Of a stretch of DNA of 64,000 bases, positions 1-11,170 are shown piece by piece. The notes beneath the pieces are model-generated. The model saw only the letters and a list, made by a program, of their open reading frames with translations, had not been told where the DNA came from and searched no databases. Every line of letters starts with the position of its first letter. Positions within the stretch are counted from its first letter, which is position 1. This DNA is from Torymus aiolomorphi (Eukaryota; Arthropoda; Insecta; Hymenoptera; Torymidae). A program made the translations under genes and the position numbers. The stretch covers positions 97,818,442-97,882,441 of the forward strand of contig CM070874.1 of NCBI GenBank assembly GCA_036365515.1. Reading direction: 5' to 3'.

Positions 1-901
1 AGGGCGTCGCCCCTTGAACAACTATAGTATGTTCCGTCAGGGTGGTGACTCCCGCCTTTCGCCCCGCTGGATACACCAGCACGCGGTCAACTAATCTCTC
101 CACTTGCTCACGTTCGTCCTCTGCAAGCTCGGAAATCCCAGCACACTCGGCGTGGATCACCGAGTTTTCCTCCTCACCGGTTTTCGCGAACGATCTCCAC
201 CGCCCTTCTCTTATTCTCCACATTCCTCTCCCCAACTGCGCGTCAACGTCGAACAATTTGCAGAAATCCATCCCCAGGATGATTTCATGGTCGAGATTAT
301 GCAAAGCTTTCATCGGTAAGGGCTTGGCTTGGTTATCAATCTCGAGCATCACGTTCATTACTCCCATTACTCTCGTGATCCCTCCCGTGACGCTCCGCAC
401 GGCGGTAGCGCTTTCCTCGAGTCGGTCCCTAAAACGCTCCGCTACTTGCGGTTCAACTAGAGACAGCATTGCACCGGGATCGAACAGGATCCTATGCGTC
501 TGCCCTCCTAGTTGGACAGTGATAAAGTTCCTGTTCTCTCCACATAACCCTGCCACTGGATCCTGCTTCTCGTCTGCTTCTCTCTCTTCACTCTCTTCTG
601 TCTCTACTTCCGTTCCTTCTTTCCCGTTGTCTCCCTGTCTCTCCCTCGTCCCGCTTTCCATCGCAACCTCTGTCGGTGGCCCCTTCGCCGGGGACACGCT
701 GCTCGGCAGTTTTGGAGGGGTAAGCTCCAACACCAATTCTCGCAACCATTCGTCGTCTGACCAAGAGTCTTCCTCTCCCGGCGACGATGGCTCTTTTACC
801 TCCGGTAATATGCGACAGTCTTTCTCGGGTAACTCGTTCCTCTCCACGATCGCCGCGCTGTCGCCTTTACCCTTGCTCCCCTCTAATCCCTTCTCGCTCT
901 C
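1..901 (-). CDS. Retropepsin-like aspartic protease, N-terminal part of Pol (partial)
   Basis: This minus-strand frame is open from just after a TGA (904-902) to the window edge, about 300 codons. In Ty3/gypsy elements this protein processes the Gag-Pol polyprotein inside virus-like particles. The first half is charged and low in complexity (for example EEDSWSDDEW). The protease core follows: NFITVQLGG, then the active-site loop ILFDPGAMLSLV (DPGA at 481-470), then the C-terminal block ILGMDF (280-263) typical of retropepsins. After it comes a linker ending YPAGRKAGVTTLTEHTI, the kind of sequence that precedes reverse transcriptase. The active site reads D-P-G-A rather than the usual D-T/S-G-A, which may be a family variant or a damaging change. 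The frame differs from the preceding zinc-knuckle frame, so Pol would need frameshifting, or the reading frame is broken. The identification as protease is firm; activity is unknown. Confidence 0.8.
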
Positions 902-1560
902 TCACGTTCTCGTTTTCTCGCTCTACTCGTCTCTCCACTTTCTCCGTCTCCACGGAGTGGTGCCGCTGGGCAGCCTGGTGCGGCTCGACCACAGCCTGAG
1001 CCCCCTCACTCACTCTCACGGTAGGATTGATTAACGTCTCGGCGGGCGCCTGGGGAACAAATGAATTTACTTCATCTGTCCCCCAACCGGCCCATTTTCC
1101 AACTTCTCTCTTAAAGAGGCGCAGCACGTGCACATTTTAAACGTGACGTTCGGAGCATCGCACATCTGGCAGCTCTCGAGCACTGCCACCGGCGGTTGGC
1201 CTCGTGGGGCAGTTGCGCATAGTGTGCCCCCTTTGGCGGCACCAAAAGCATATGACGTCAGGGCAAACTGCAGCTCGGTGGCCCACCGCCTGGCAGAGGT
1301 TACACACCCCCAAGAACGGCCTCTCATCGCCTCTCGCGCCGGGCGGTTGGCTCGGACCTACTGGGCGGCCATAGCCTCCCCTTGGCGGGCCCGCTTGCCA
1401 ACCACCTGGAGTTGGTCCTGGCGCGGTCGGCCCTCGCCACGCCTCGTTCACATTGCCGCGGCTTGGCCCGTAGGGCCCGCTCTGGTTCACGGGGGCGCTT
1501 GGTGGTCTCGACCCTCCCTGCACGGCAGCGGCATACGTCCTCGCCTCTGCCGTCTCTACC
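867..1560 (-). pseudogene. Gag nucleocapsid region with two CCHC zinc knuckles, frame-broken
   Basis: A glycine/proline-rich stretch leads into two textbook CX2CX4HX4C knuckles: CNLCQAVGHRAAVC (1304-1263) and CFWCRQRGHTMRNC (1250-1209). Such knuckles package retroelement RNA. The frame stops at 1137-1139, just past the second knuckle. An overlapping frame then carries CQMCDAPNVTFKMC, possibly a decayed third knuckle. The original frame resumes after that stop and runs to 867 as a charged linker (for example EKVERRVERENENVRERE) before the protease frame takes over. Upstream, the Gag capsid frame is offset from this one, and a Lys/Glu-rich segment in the third frame (about 1783-1556) lies between them. 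I read this as at least two frameshifts plus a nonsense codon in a once-continuous Gag. Sequencing indels could also explain some of it. Confidence 0.72.
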
Positions 1561-1578
1561 GACGGCCTCTGCTCTCCA

Positions 1579-3648
1579 CTACTTTGGCATGTACCGCCTT
1601 CGATTCGCCGTCGCTCGCCCGAGGGGAAGGGCCTTTTCCCTTCGCCGCTCTCTTCGCTTCCTTCTTCTCGCTCTGCTTCGTGGGCTTCGGGGAACTACCT
1701 TCCCTCTCCACCTCCTTCTCCATAACCGCCACGGCCCTTTGTCGGCTGGCGCTGGTTGCGAAGGCCACTCCCGGTACTCGCATTTTGTCGGCGGAGGCGG
1801 AGGGAGGTAGCGACTGTCGAGATCCTTCTGCCTTTCCCAGCGTCGCCCGTATTTCTCCACATCCTCTAAGCTCTCAACCACCTTTTCCGACATCGCCTTC
1901 CTGTATTCAGGGAGGAGGTTCTGATACGCCGTCTCCACGAGGTGTCTCTCAGAGGGAGGGCGCTTGAACCGCGATACGATGTAGTCGAAGTTTGAGAGGA
2001 ACGTAGCGATCTTCTCCCCTTTAGCCTGAGTTCTCCGCCTCAGATCGTCGATTAGATCCTCACGGTCATACTCCGGCACGAACTGATGCCGGAAAGCCTT
2101 GCGGAACTCGGCACAGGAGAGACTATCTATCTCTCTTTTTCGTGCGGTACCATCTACCCGCTCGCTTGGTGAGCGCGCAAGGGCACTTAGCAAGTTTTGG
2201 TCCCGGAGCCCGGCGCCCTCACGACAATCTTGTAGCTGCTCCAAAAACTCCTGCGGGTCATCCTTCTCCTCTCCACTGAACTTGATCCCCCAACTCTTCA
2301 ACAACTTCACCGCCTCTGACTTTTTCTCTACCACGGGCGCTGCTCTTTACCTTTTCCTTAAAGGTAAACGCGGAGCTCGTCTCTCCTCCTGCACGTCTTC
2401 GTCGCTACTGCTACCAAGGGAAATCGTAGCTCGGTCCGCACCTCGGTTTCGCTCTTTCTCAGGCTGCCTACGTCGCTCTAGCTCCTCCCCACTTTTGCTA
2501 TCGCTGGAGAGGGTCATACGACGACCCCTCTGACCCTTCTCGAGTCGTCGGCTTCCTCTCCACCTCTCCTCCTCGGAGCACCCCTGCTCTCCATTGCGCC
2601 TCAGCCCTCTTCGGCTATCCAACCTCACGTCATAGTAGCCGGCTTCGAAGCGTTCGGAGAAACCTCGGCGCGGTAGCTGCGGCGCTACTTGCTCCCGATT
2701 CCTTGGTTGTGCCGAACCTCGCCGGCCGCTCTCTCTCCACGACTCGTCTACAGGGAGGTATGTCGTGCTACTCTCCCGTTTGACGTCACTCTCCACCCTG
2801 GCTCCTCACTCTCTCAAACACCACGTTGCTGCCGCTCGTATCACCACCGTCGCTGTACTCCCCGGGTCTGGCATGTTCTGTATCTCATCCCAATTCTGCG
2901 CGGGGGTATACCAGTCCTGCCGAGGCTGCGACTTCGCTTTCTTGGGCCGCGGGGCCTGTCGAAGCGCTGGTAAAGCTCGGTACGGCGTCGTCGAGGCCTC
3001 GTCCGTGGCACGAGACAGTCTAACCGCCAGTATTCCCCGATACACATGCGTGGAGTAGTACTCCCACGCTGGCGCGAGAGGCCCAGTCCCCCTCGTGCAC
3101 GAGGGTTAGCATCCTGTGGAGGGCCCTTCTTCGTACGCGAAGCGTTCAGGGCCGATCGACCACTTGCCTTCGTTGCCAGCGGCGCCGCGTGTCCATTCAC
3201 CTGCGGTGTTGACCGGTTCCTGGTTCCAACAGGAGTCACTGGCACCCCTCTCCATGCTCGTCCCGTCTTTACTGATCGACGGTGTTCTGCCGACGCCATT
3301 CGGGATTTGCTGCAAGGGTGTTCTTTATCCTCGCGGCCCTTCCCGTCGTCTCTCCGACTCATTATGAGGCTCCACGTTCTCAGTCTCCACCCCGACGATC
3401 TCCTCTAGCGTTACAGCCCTCTGATCATCGTGCTCGTACCATGGTGCCTTTACGTCGGGGCATTCTTCCCGTAAAACCGCCCGCAACAGGCGATCACGCA
3501 GACTCACCAAAGTCCCGCGACTGTTGGCCCGTCTCTCATCGAGCTCCGCGATCACCGCTGCCGGCGACAGCTGGTTCACTCGGCGGCTCAAGACTCGCCC
3601 CGCCCGAGTGTTCAGTAACTCGATCATGATGTCCGCGTGTCCACCCAT
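1579..3648 (-). pseudogene. gag: Gag polyprotein, N-terminal and capsid region, interrupted by stops
   Basis: The frame starts at an ATG (3648-3646) with MGGHADIMIELLNTRAGRVL, followed by a helical SPAAVIAELDERRA...LVSLRDRLLRAVLREE segment. The same frame can be followed to 1579 but carries stops at 3327-3325, 3108-3106, 2808-2806, 2349-2347 and 1581-1579. The clearest family signature lies between about 2334 and 1900: EFLEQLQDC, EFRKAFRHQFVPEYDREDL, EKIATFLSNFDYIVSRF and NLLPEYRKAM. This matches the pattern of the retrotransposon Gag capsid domain (F..F.P..Y...L, F...F, L.PEYR). The middle part is Arg/Ser/Glu-rich and low in complexity. Gag would form the particle shell. Four premature stops before the capsid ends make this copy non-functional as read. 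An alternative frame is open at 3362-2841, but its product looks unlike protein. Confidence 0.72.
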
Positions 3649-4046
3649 GACTCGAGTTATTTTCCCCCACGACTGGCGATTCGCTCGACGAGTTAAACTC
3701 GAAGCTCCTTCGCAAGTCTCTCTCTCTACACTTTCTCCTCTCTCTACGATCTACTCACAGACACCACGAACTCCCAGGTGCAACGCGCAATCGCGCCACC
3801 CACTCTCCACAAAACACAATGGAGAATATACATGAAGAAGAGAATAATAATAATGAAAGTATATATTATGAAAGTATATATGTGAATAATAGCTTAAATT
3901 ACTTCATCTTATTCGCACGCTCTATTCACTAACACGCAACTACTTCTCGCCACGGCCGACAGTCCCTCACACTCCACGCTACACACTTCACGCTCCAACT
4001 CACTTCCCAGCCTGTTGCAGCACAGTCCCCACCAGGGATGCCAATT
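3649..4046 (-). other. Retrotransposon leader with a primer-binding-site-like sequence
   Basis: This is the minus-strand untranslated leader between the probable LTR and the Gag ATG. Directly next to the LTR edge the minus strand reads TGGCATCCCTGGTGGGG (4043-4027), which has the TGG start expected of a site paired to a tRNA 3' CCA end. I could not match it to a particular tRNA, so it is tentative. A short AT-rich patch with repeated GAAAGTATATATTATG-like words (3830-3900) looks like a later simple-repeat expansion. Confidence 0.45.
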
Positions 4047-4470
4047 TGCGACGAGGTACTTAGGCGCCGAGCGCCGAGCCCGTGCCTCCGCAAATAAGTT
4101 TATAACCTCCCTCTCTCTCTTTCTCGTGTCACTTACCCTATTCTCCAAAAGGAGGTTCTGCGGCAACCGTGCCCGCTCGGGCAAGCGGACACACCTGAAA
4201 AGCTGGGAAGGGTATCGGGTTGAATAAGTTTCCACTCACACCAATTACAACAATACTCGCATTTATTAAAAAAAAGAATACAATCGCCGATATGCCTCAA
4301 ATTACACGAGCGCACGCGCTCTACAATCTCCGCACACTAACTATCGCATTTACTCTCATCTTCTTCCCCTTAGTCGCCACCTGAAAATATGATCCCCTCG
4401 TGTTCCTCTATCTCGCTCTCGCACCCTCTCCTCCTCGCGGTTTTCCCGGTACTCGATGCGGGGAAAAAGG

Positions 4471-4590
4471 CGTGCGACCGAACGCCGCGAAACTCTCCAG
4501 GCGCACGTGCGTGGCCGAACGCAGCGAAACTCACCACGCGCACGCGTGCGGCCGAACGCCGCGAAACTCTCCACGCGCGCACACTATTCT
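4471..4590. repeat. Short tandem repeat, ~38-bp unit, three copies
   Basis: The word CCGAACGC(C/A)GCGAAACTC recurs near 4478, 4515 and 4552. Each copy is followed by CACGCGCACGCG-type sequence. It lies inside the probable LTR. Confidence 0.75.
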
Positions 4591-4609
4591 TCCTCTCTAT
4601 CTCGCTATC

Positions 4610-5290
4610 TCTCTCTCTCTCTCCACAAAATGGCGCGCAGGCTCGCTCGCTTGCACGCGCGCGCCTAACTCAATCGAAATCTACACCCGCGACCATGTTC
4701 TATTCCCCGGATTCTCTCTCTCTACACGAAACTGCGCGCAAGCAGGTCTGCTTGCACGCGCACGACTAGCGCCACCGAACCCTACACGTGCGGCACTTGC
4801 AATTCCGCGCATTCTCTCTCTCTCTCTCTCCATCTCTCTCCATCTCTCTATCTCTTGCTCCACGAAACGGCGCGCAAGCCGGTTCGCTTGAACGCGCTCG
4901 CCTAGCCCGACCGGAAATCTAAGCGCGCCACCACACCTGATTCCGCGAATCGGCTACTTCGCGTGAGCACACGCTGCCCGCTCTCTCAGTCTCTTTTCCC
5001 CTCTCCACAACCGCGCGCATGCTGGCCGGCCCACCCGCGCACGATTAGTGCCGTCGGAAAGCCACGCGCACCACAATGCCCGATTCCACGAATCGGCGAA
5101 ACGGCATACGCGCTATTTCGCTCTATCTCGCTATCTCTCCCTCTCCACAAATCTGAGCACAAGCCTTTTGCTCGCCCGTACACGTCTATCGTACCCGAAG
5201 AACTACGCGCGCAGCACGCCCGATTCCGCGAATCGGCGACTTCGTGGAAGCGCACACACTATTCTCTCTCTCTTTCTAGATCTCCTTCTC
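4610..5290. repeat. Degenerate tandem repeat of 100-165-bp units with CT-run starts
   Basis: Five to six units each begin with a CTCTCTCTC run, then CTCCACAAA or CACGAAAC, then CGCGCA(A/G)GC-type sequence, then a CGACTAG- or CGATTAG-like word, and end near GATTCCGCGAATCGGC or GGATT. Starts lie near 4616, 4713, 4813, 4981, 5121 and 5262. Divergence between units is high, so this is an old array inside the LTR region. Confidence 0.65.
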
Positions 5291-6096
5291 TCTACGGAGT
5301 TACGCGCGACCCTTTTATTCCCGGCGCCTCTCTGTCACCCGCACCCGGGAACACTCACCTCCCGGTCGCCGATAGCGGGGGTCTCCTTTCGCCTCCTCTC
5401 CCTCTCTTTCTCTCCACTCGTCGACAGCTCCTCCCGGTCGGCTGGCTCTCACCCTCTCCCGTGGCTGCAGTCTCCCAGTGGCTTGTTGGTCGGCTTTGGT
5501 CTCTCTGGCTCTCCACGCTCTCCCTCGGTCAATGCCACTGTTCCACATCGTCGCTCTCCTCTTTCCCTCGCACGCACTGAAACCCACGAAAAACACCCGA
5601 TGACGCTCGCACATGCACCGTTCGGTTGCTCACCGAGTACCCCCAATAATCTGCCCACGCGCGCGTCGTGCTCGAGGGCTAGAACTCGAATGGCGGTTCG
5701 CGCGCACTCCCGCAGGAAAAAGACCCGGCCCACGTGACCGCCGAGACGGTTGCCTCGCTACCAGGTGCTGCCGTTCCAGTGTTCCGCGACCGCTCGCGCA
5801 AGGCTCTCGCCTGCGCACTTGCGTCCATGCGTCTCGACAGCCACGCGGTCGCGCGCGCGAGTTTTGAATGTTCGCTCGCACCCGCCGTCTTTCTTCACTC
5901 TCTTCCTCTCTCTCCACGTACCCTAACCTCGGATCAGTCACCTGCGGCCGGTCCTCTGGCTACCTCGGTTTCCCAGCTCGTCACGGTTTCGCCACTCGCA
6001 GCCATCCACGGTGAAGCATTGAGGAAAACAGAAGAAATAAAACCCCCCTTTGGTTAGCACTCTTAACCTCTCGCATCGCGAGTTGGTCCTCGCGCA

Positions 6097-6302
6097 ACGA
6101 GAAATAGAGAGAGAGAGAGAGTAGGGGAGAGAACAATAATATACCACGTTACAAAGGTTAATTACTCGAAAACCCCATTAGGTAGTCTCAGATCTGCATT
6201 AAAAGCTTTTTTCGCAGAACTCGTCTCCAAGGCATACTTGTGCAGTTCTGCACTGAAGTAGACCTTGAAACAAATTTAGTATGATCGAAATCTCCCTACG
6301 TA
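6097..6302. other. Transition to low-GC DNA; (GA)n tract, no gene seen
   Basis: A short (GA)n run lies at about 6106-6121, just past the probable LTR end. After it the base composition drops to AT-rich sequence. I see no coding signal before 6303. Confidence 0.6.
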
Positions 6303-6630
6303 GTCTTGGATCCACGATATAGTACATTACGCATCTAAGAAGGAAAACACTTGGACAGTCCACAGCTTGTGTAAGTTGACACACGAGCCAAAGGCGAGAC
6401 TGTCAAACACTAGATGTGGGCTGGTAAATTTTACGCTAGTGGAGCGTATATTATTTTTCCTCGGAACGAAGCCGGACGAGAATGAGGCATTTTCTACCCG
6501 GTATGAAGAAATAGTACATTGTGCAAAATGGGAAGAAAATGAGCTATACGAATCGGAGACGAGTGCTGAAAACACCTCACCCGAGTCTGAAATAGCTTTT
6601 CCTCCCGTGTTTCATACCGTATGTTTTTAA
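6303..6630 (+). CDS. Possible exon of an unrecognised protein
   Basis: The frame is open from just after a TAG at 6300-6302 (also a possible splice acceptor AG) to TAA at 6628-6630, about 109 codons. It has no convincing ATG start. The peptide looks protein-like: it begins WIHDIVHYASKKENTWTVHS, continues LVNFTLVERILFFLGTKPDE, and has a strongly acidic C-terminal part rich in Glu and Ser. I recognise no family. It could be the last exon of a host gene, a fragment of another element, or chance. Without a start or a homologue the coding call is weak. Confidence 0.25.
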
Positions 6631-6960
6631 ACGAAAGCATGACAGGGATTGTTTTTTAAATTACTATTTCTCACAATTTTTTTTATTTCTCACCTGTTTT
6701 AGGGCAGAAATGGATATTTCTTAATACTTTCACAAAATGCGCTTGAAAAATGCGCAACAAATTTTCTCTCCTTCATGCGCGAAAAAGGTCCCCATTTTAT
6801 GCCGGAGTTGAGAAAAAAGCTTTGTATGACGCAAAAATCGTCTTCTGGTCATAGTGAAGTCTTATACTGTAATACAGCACGAAAGCCAGCTTAGTGGATC
6901 AGAAATGTCCTGAGGTAGCGTCAAATCCATGATAAAGGCTTTGATTTCGGAAAAAATCAT
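6631..6960. other. AT-rich intergenic sequence, nothing recognised
   Basis: No open frame, RNA gene or repeat is evident in this stretch. Confidence 0.5.
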
Positions 6961-7129
6961 TCCTTGGGCATTTGTTAAAAACATCCTAGAAATAACTCTT
7001 ATATACCCTGGAAAAGTCCCAGAAGTAATCCTTATACACAGCTCAAAAAGTCCCAGAAAAGACGCTTGTATATAAAAAACATCCCAGAAATAACTCTTAC
7101 ATACCTCTGGAAAAGTCTCGGAAGTAACG

Positions 7130-7204
<75 letters not shown>
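6961..7204. repeat. Degenerate GTCCCAGAAATAAC repeats running into a (TA)n tract
   Basis: Variants of AAGTCCCAGAAATAAC recur at irregular 35-60-bp spacing from 6975 to 7125, followed by a (TA)n run at about 7132-7204. The same word is the core of the larger units immediately to the right, so this is probably a decayed end of that cluster. Confidence 0.65.
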
Positions 7205-8429
<1,225 letters not shown>

Positions 8430-8431
<2 letters not shown>

Positions 8432-9145
8432 AAACAGGAAGTTTGATGAGTTTTCTCAGCATTCGATCGGAAGTTTGAGGATTTTTTGGAAGTTTGAGGA
8501 GGCTCCTCAAACTTCTTCGTCACTCGATCGGAAGTTTGAGGAGCTCTTCAGGTACAAATCAGGAAATTTACGGAGCTCATCAATCGCAATTTCGGAAATT
8601 TGAGGCTTTTCCATAAAAAATACAAATACACGTCCTTAGACTTCCGCGAGTGTACCGTAAACCTCCCCAAAATTCCAAGAGTGTGCTGCAGCCTCCTCAA
8701 ACTTCGAGGAGTGTAACGTAAACCTCCTGAAGCTTCCAAGAGTGTACTGCAAGCCTCCTCAAACTTCCAAGGATGTACTGCTAACCTCCTCAAAAATCTA
8801 AGAGTGTACTACAAACCTCCTCAAACTTCCAAGAGTGTTCTGCTAACCTCCTCAAACTTCTAAAAGTGTACTGTAAGCCTCCTCAATCTTCGAAGAGTGT
8901 AGCGTAAACCTCCTCAAACTTCCAAGAGTGTGCTGCAAGCCTCTTCAAACTTCGAAGAGTGTACCTTAAACCTCCTGAAGCTTCCAAGAGTGTACTGCAA
9001 GCCTCCTCAAACTTCCAATGGTGTACTGCTAACCTCCTCAAAAATCCAAGAGTGTACTACAAACCTCCTCAAACTTCCAAGAGTGTACTGCTAACCTCCT
9101 CAAAGTTCCAAGAGTGTACCGTTACCCTCCTTAAACTACCGTGGC
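8430..9145 (+). repeat. 31-bp minisatellite (module M, first copy)
   Basis: About 16 units of 31 bp built on CCTCCTCAAACTTCCAAGAG followed by TGTACTGCTAA run from about 8630 to 9140. The preceding 8440-8610 holds looser units in reverse orientation (GGAAGTTTGAGGAG), so the module has an inverted half and a direct half. It is the longest of the five copies in the window. Confidence 0.9.
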
Positions 9146-9624
9146 CGAAATTTCAATAACATTCTGTCAAATTTCACGAATATTATATATAACGTTTAAT
9201 TGTACAAATATGCAATCAACAAACAGGCACACTGCACTACAGAAGACTTCGACTATTTCTTTATACAATTTGAGAATTTGAGATAGTCTATTTCCGTGAG
9301 TCGATCTCCAATATTTCGAAAACGAAATCAAATCTCGGAAGGAGTAAAAGAAAGTTCAAGTATGACGCGCGTAGCACGCTGTCCCTTATAAAATTTGAGT
9401 CCTGTAATCCATATTGCTGTGCCACGCATGCTAAATTGTGTGCAAGTAAAAAACTGTTTAAAAGGTCCACTTTTGGTGTACAGACACTTTTTGCGAATTC
9501 AAAATTTGAGATAAAAGAATATAAATAAAATAACGCTCTACCCGTACTGGGAAAATGGCCAGATAACGCTTGCTATATTTTCAAATTATTTGTCTACATT
9601 TAATTAGCCATTGGGGGGTCCAGG
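9146..9624 (+). repeat. Conserved non-monomeric block F, first copy (diverged 3' half)
   Basis: It starts with the shared sequence around TTTCACGAATATTATATATA and matches the later F blocks for about 250 bp. It then departs near 9400, with unrelated sequence to about 9620. This is the most divergent F copy, at the left edge of the array. Confidence 0.75.
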
Positions 9625-10205
9625 CGGGGTCATTTTCACTGCCAGTGGAAATAACCTCCTGACCTAAGTGTACACGTCCGAGAGAATTAAATAGAAAATA
9701 TTCGAATTAGGGTATATATTCTTGAACGAATGTTCCTAAATTACTTGTAAACCAAATAAACCTTGTTAAAAAATTGTTATCTAGTGTAGGTAATTAATTC
9801 GAATTAATGCCCAGTATTCGCATTAGGTGTTTATTTTTTAGTAGAAATTACCTTTGTTAGTTGAAAACCAACAAAATCGTGATAATAAATGGTTTTCTAG
9901 TAAAAGTAAATAATTACAATTAATGTCGAAGATAAGGAATATGTTCGGGTCTACCGACTCGACATTTATGGTAGATTATGCAGCACACATAGGGTCGCGG
10001 AAAGGAGATCCCAATGTTCTACAGGTTGATGTTAGAAAGCGGGACTTATAGGTGTTCCTGAATGCTAGTGATATTGTCAATATAATGAATTAAATAATTA
10101 GCTCTTTTATCATCGTAAGATTCTATCCTCTATATTAATACTACATAATTATCGAACCAATGTGCAAAAACGATTATTCAACAAATTTAAATACTGAAAG
10201 TGTAT
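9625..10205 (+). repeat. Satellite monomer fragment plus spacer E, first copy
   Basis: A partial satellite monomer (9625-9795, with CACTGCCAGTGG and TAAGTGTACACGTCCGAG) leads into spacer E (about 9796-10205). E begins CGAATTAATGCCCAGTATTC and recurs at about 19648, 37187 and 48167, always directly before the minisatellite. No coding is seen. Confidence 0.8.
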
Positions 10206-10640
10206 AAGATTCAGGAAGTTTAAGGAGTTTTTTCGTGATCGAAGTGGAAGTTTGAGGAGTTTTCAGAAGTTTGAGAAGCCTCTTCAAACTTCCTCAGCAC
10301 TCGCCTAGATGTTTGGGGAGCTCTTCAGGAGGAAGTCCGAAATTTTGAGGTGCTCCTCAATCATTATTCCGGAAATTTGAGGTGTTTCCATAAAAATTAC
10401 AATACACCTCCTTAAACTCCCATGAGTGTAACGTACACCTCCTCAATCATCCAAGAGTGTACTGCAAGCCTTCTCAAACTCCGAAGGGTGTACTGCTAAC
10501 CTCCTCAATAATCCAAGAGTGTACTACAAACCTCCTCAAACTTCCAAAAGTCTACTGCTAACCTCCTCAAACTTCCAAGAGTGTACTGCTAACCTCCTCA
10601 AACTTCCAAGAGTGTACCGTTACCCTTCTTAAACTACCGT
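10206..10640 (+). repeat. 31-bp minisatellite (module M, second copy)
   Basis: A reversed leading half (AAGTTTGAGGAG words) is followed by about seven direct 31-bp units. The organisation matches the copies at 20061, 37601 and 48576. Confidence 0.9.
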
Positions 10641-11170
10641 GGTCGAAATTTCAATAACATTCTGTCAAATTTCACGAATATTATATATAACGTTTAATTG
10701 TACAAATATGCAATCAACAAACAGGCACACTGTACTACAGAAGACATCGACTATTTCTTTATACAATTTGAGAATTTGAGATAGTCTATTTCCATGAATC
10801 GATCTCCAATGTTTCGAAAACGAAATCTAATCTCGGAAGGAGTAAAAGAAAGTTCAAGTACGACGCGCCTAGCACGCTGTCCCTTATAAAATTTGAGAGT
10901 TCGAAATAATCTATTTCTGGCTTCCAAACTCGTAATCGATCTCGTAACCTCGAAAGAAATAGAGAAAGAGCTCTTCAATAAAATAATTTCTTGAATTGAG
11001 ATTAAAGATGTTAGGGCGATTTATGGTTTCTTAAGAATTTCTTGAAACTTGCAGGGTAGACTCTTATTGCTACTATGCACAACATCTGCAAATTTCAGAA
11101 AGTCTAGCTATCCGTATCTGAGATATAAGCTCCGAAAGATACAAAAATTAACACTTATGAGCTAGTCGAC
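10641..11170 (+). repeat. Conserved block F, second copy
   Basis: This ~530-bp AT-rich block sits between the minisatellite and the satellite monomers, ending near GAGCTAGTCGACATGCCGAG. A 75-codon minus-strand frame (10978-10751) is conserved between copies, but only because the whole block is. It has no recognisable domain and I do not call it a gene. Confidence 0.85.

Larger units (their letters stand above)
1..6096 (-). mobile_element. Ty3/gypsy-type LTR retrotransposon, 5' portion (degraded)
   Basis: Read on the minus strand, the order is probable LTR (6096-4047), leader, Gag (from 3648), CCHC zinc knuckles (about 1304-1209), then retropepsin (about 540-180). This is the standard Ty3/gypsy order. 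Reverse transcriptase, RNase H, integrase and the 3' LTR would lie beyond the left edge. The region is GC-rich and CT/AG-biased, unlike the AT-rich DNA to its right, which suggests a separate origin. Gag has several in-frame stops and frame changes, so this copy is probably dead, although the protease frame is still open. The right boundary is set only by an imperfect inverted terminal match (TTGCGACGAGG at 4046 against CCTCGCGCAA at 6088-6097) and by the composition change. The class is clear; the exact end is not. Confidence 0.75.
4047..6096 (-). repeat. Probable 5' LTR of the gypsy element (~2 kb)
   Basis: The segment begins TG and ends CA on the plus strand, lies directly outside the primer-site-like sequence, and has imperfect inverted ends (GCGACGAGG against CCTCGCGC). 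It is GC-rich with long CT runs on the plus strand. No second LTR is in the window for comparison, so the outer boundary, and whether all of it is LTR rather than extra leader sequence, is an inference. No coding sequence is recognised here. Confidence 0.4.

Noticed and set aside
42..1967. Long plus-strand open frames (330 and 279 codons) over the gypsy element
   Set aside because: They are Ser/Pro/Leu/Arg-rich products of GC- and CT-biased DNA opposite the real minus-strand Gag and protease frames, which carry the recognisable motifs.
8430..9145. CRISPR-like array
   Set aside because: The 31-bp units are contiguous with no unique spacers, and the context is eukaryotic. It is a minisatellite.
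10751..10978. 75-codon minus-strand frame conserved in several F blocks
   Set aside because: Conservation extends equally over the noncoding parts of the block, the frame is not preserved in the 38059 copy, and no domain is recognisable.
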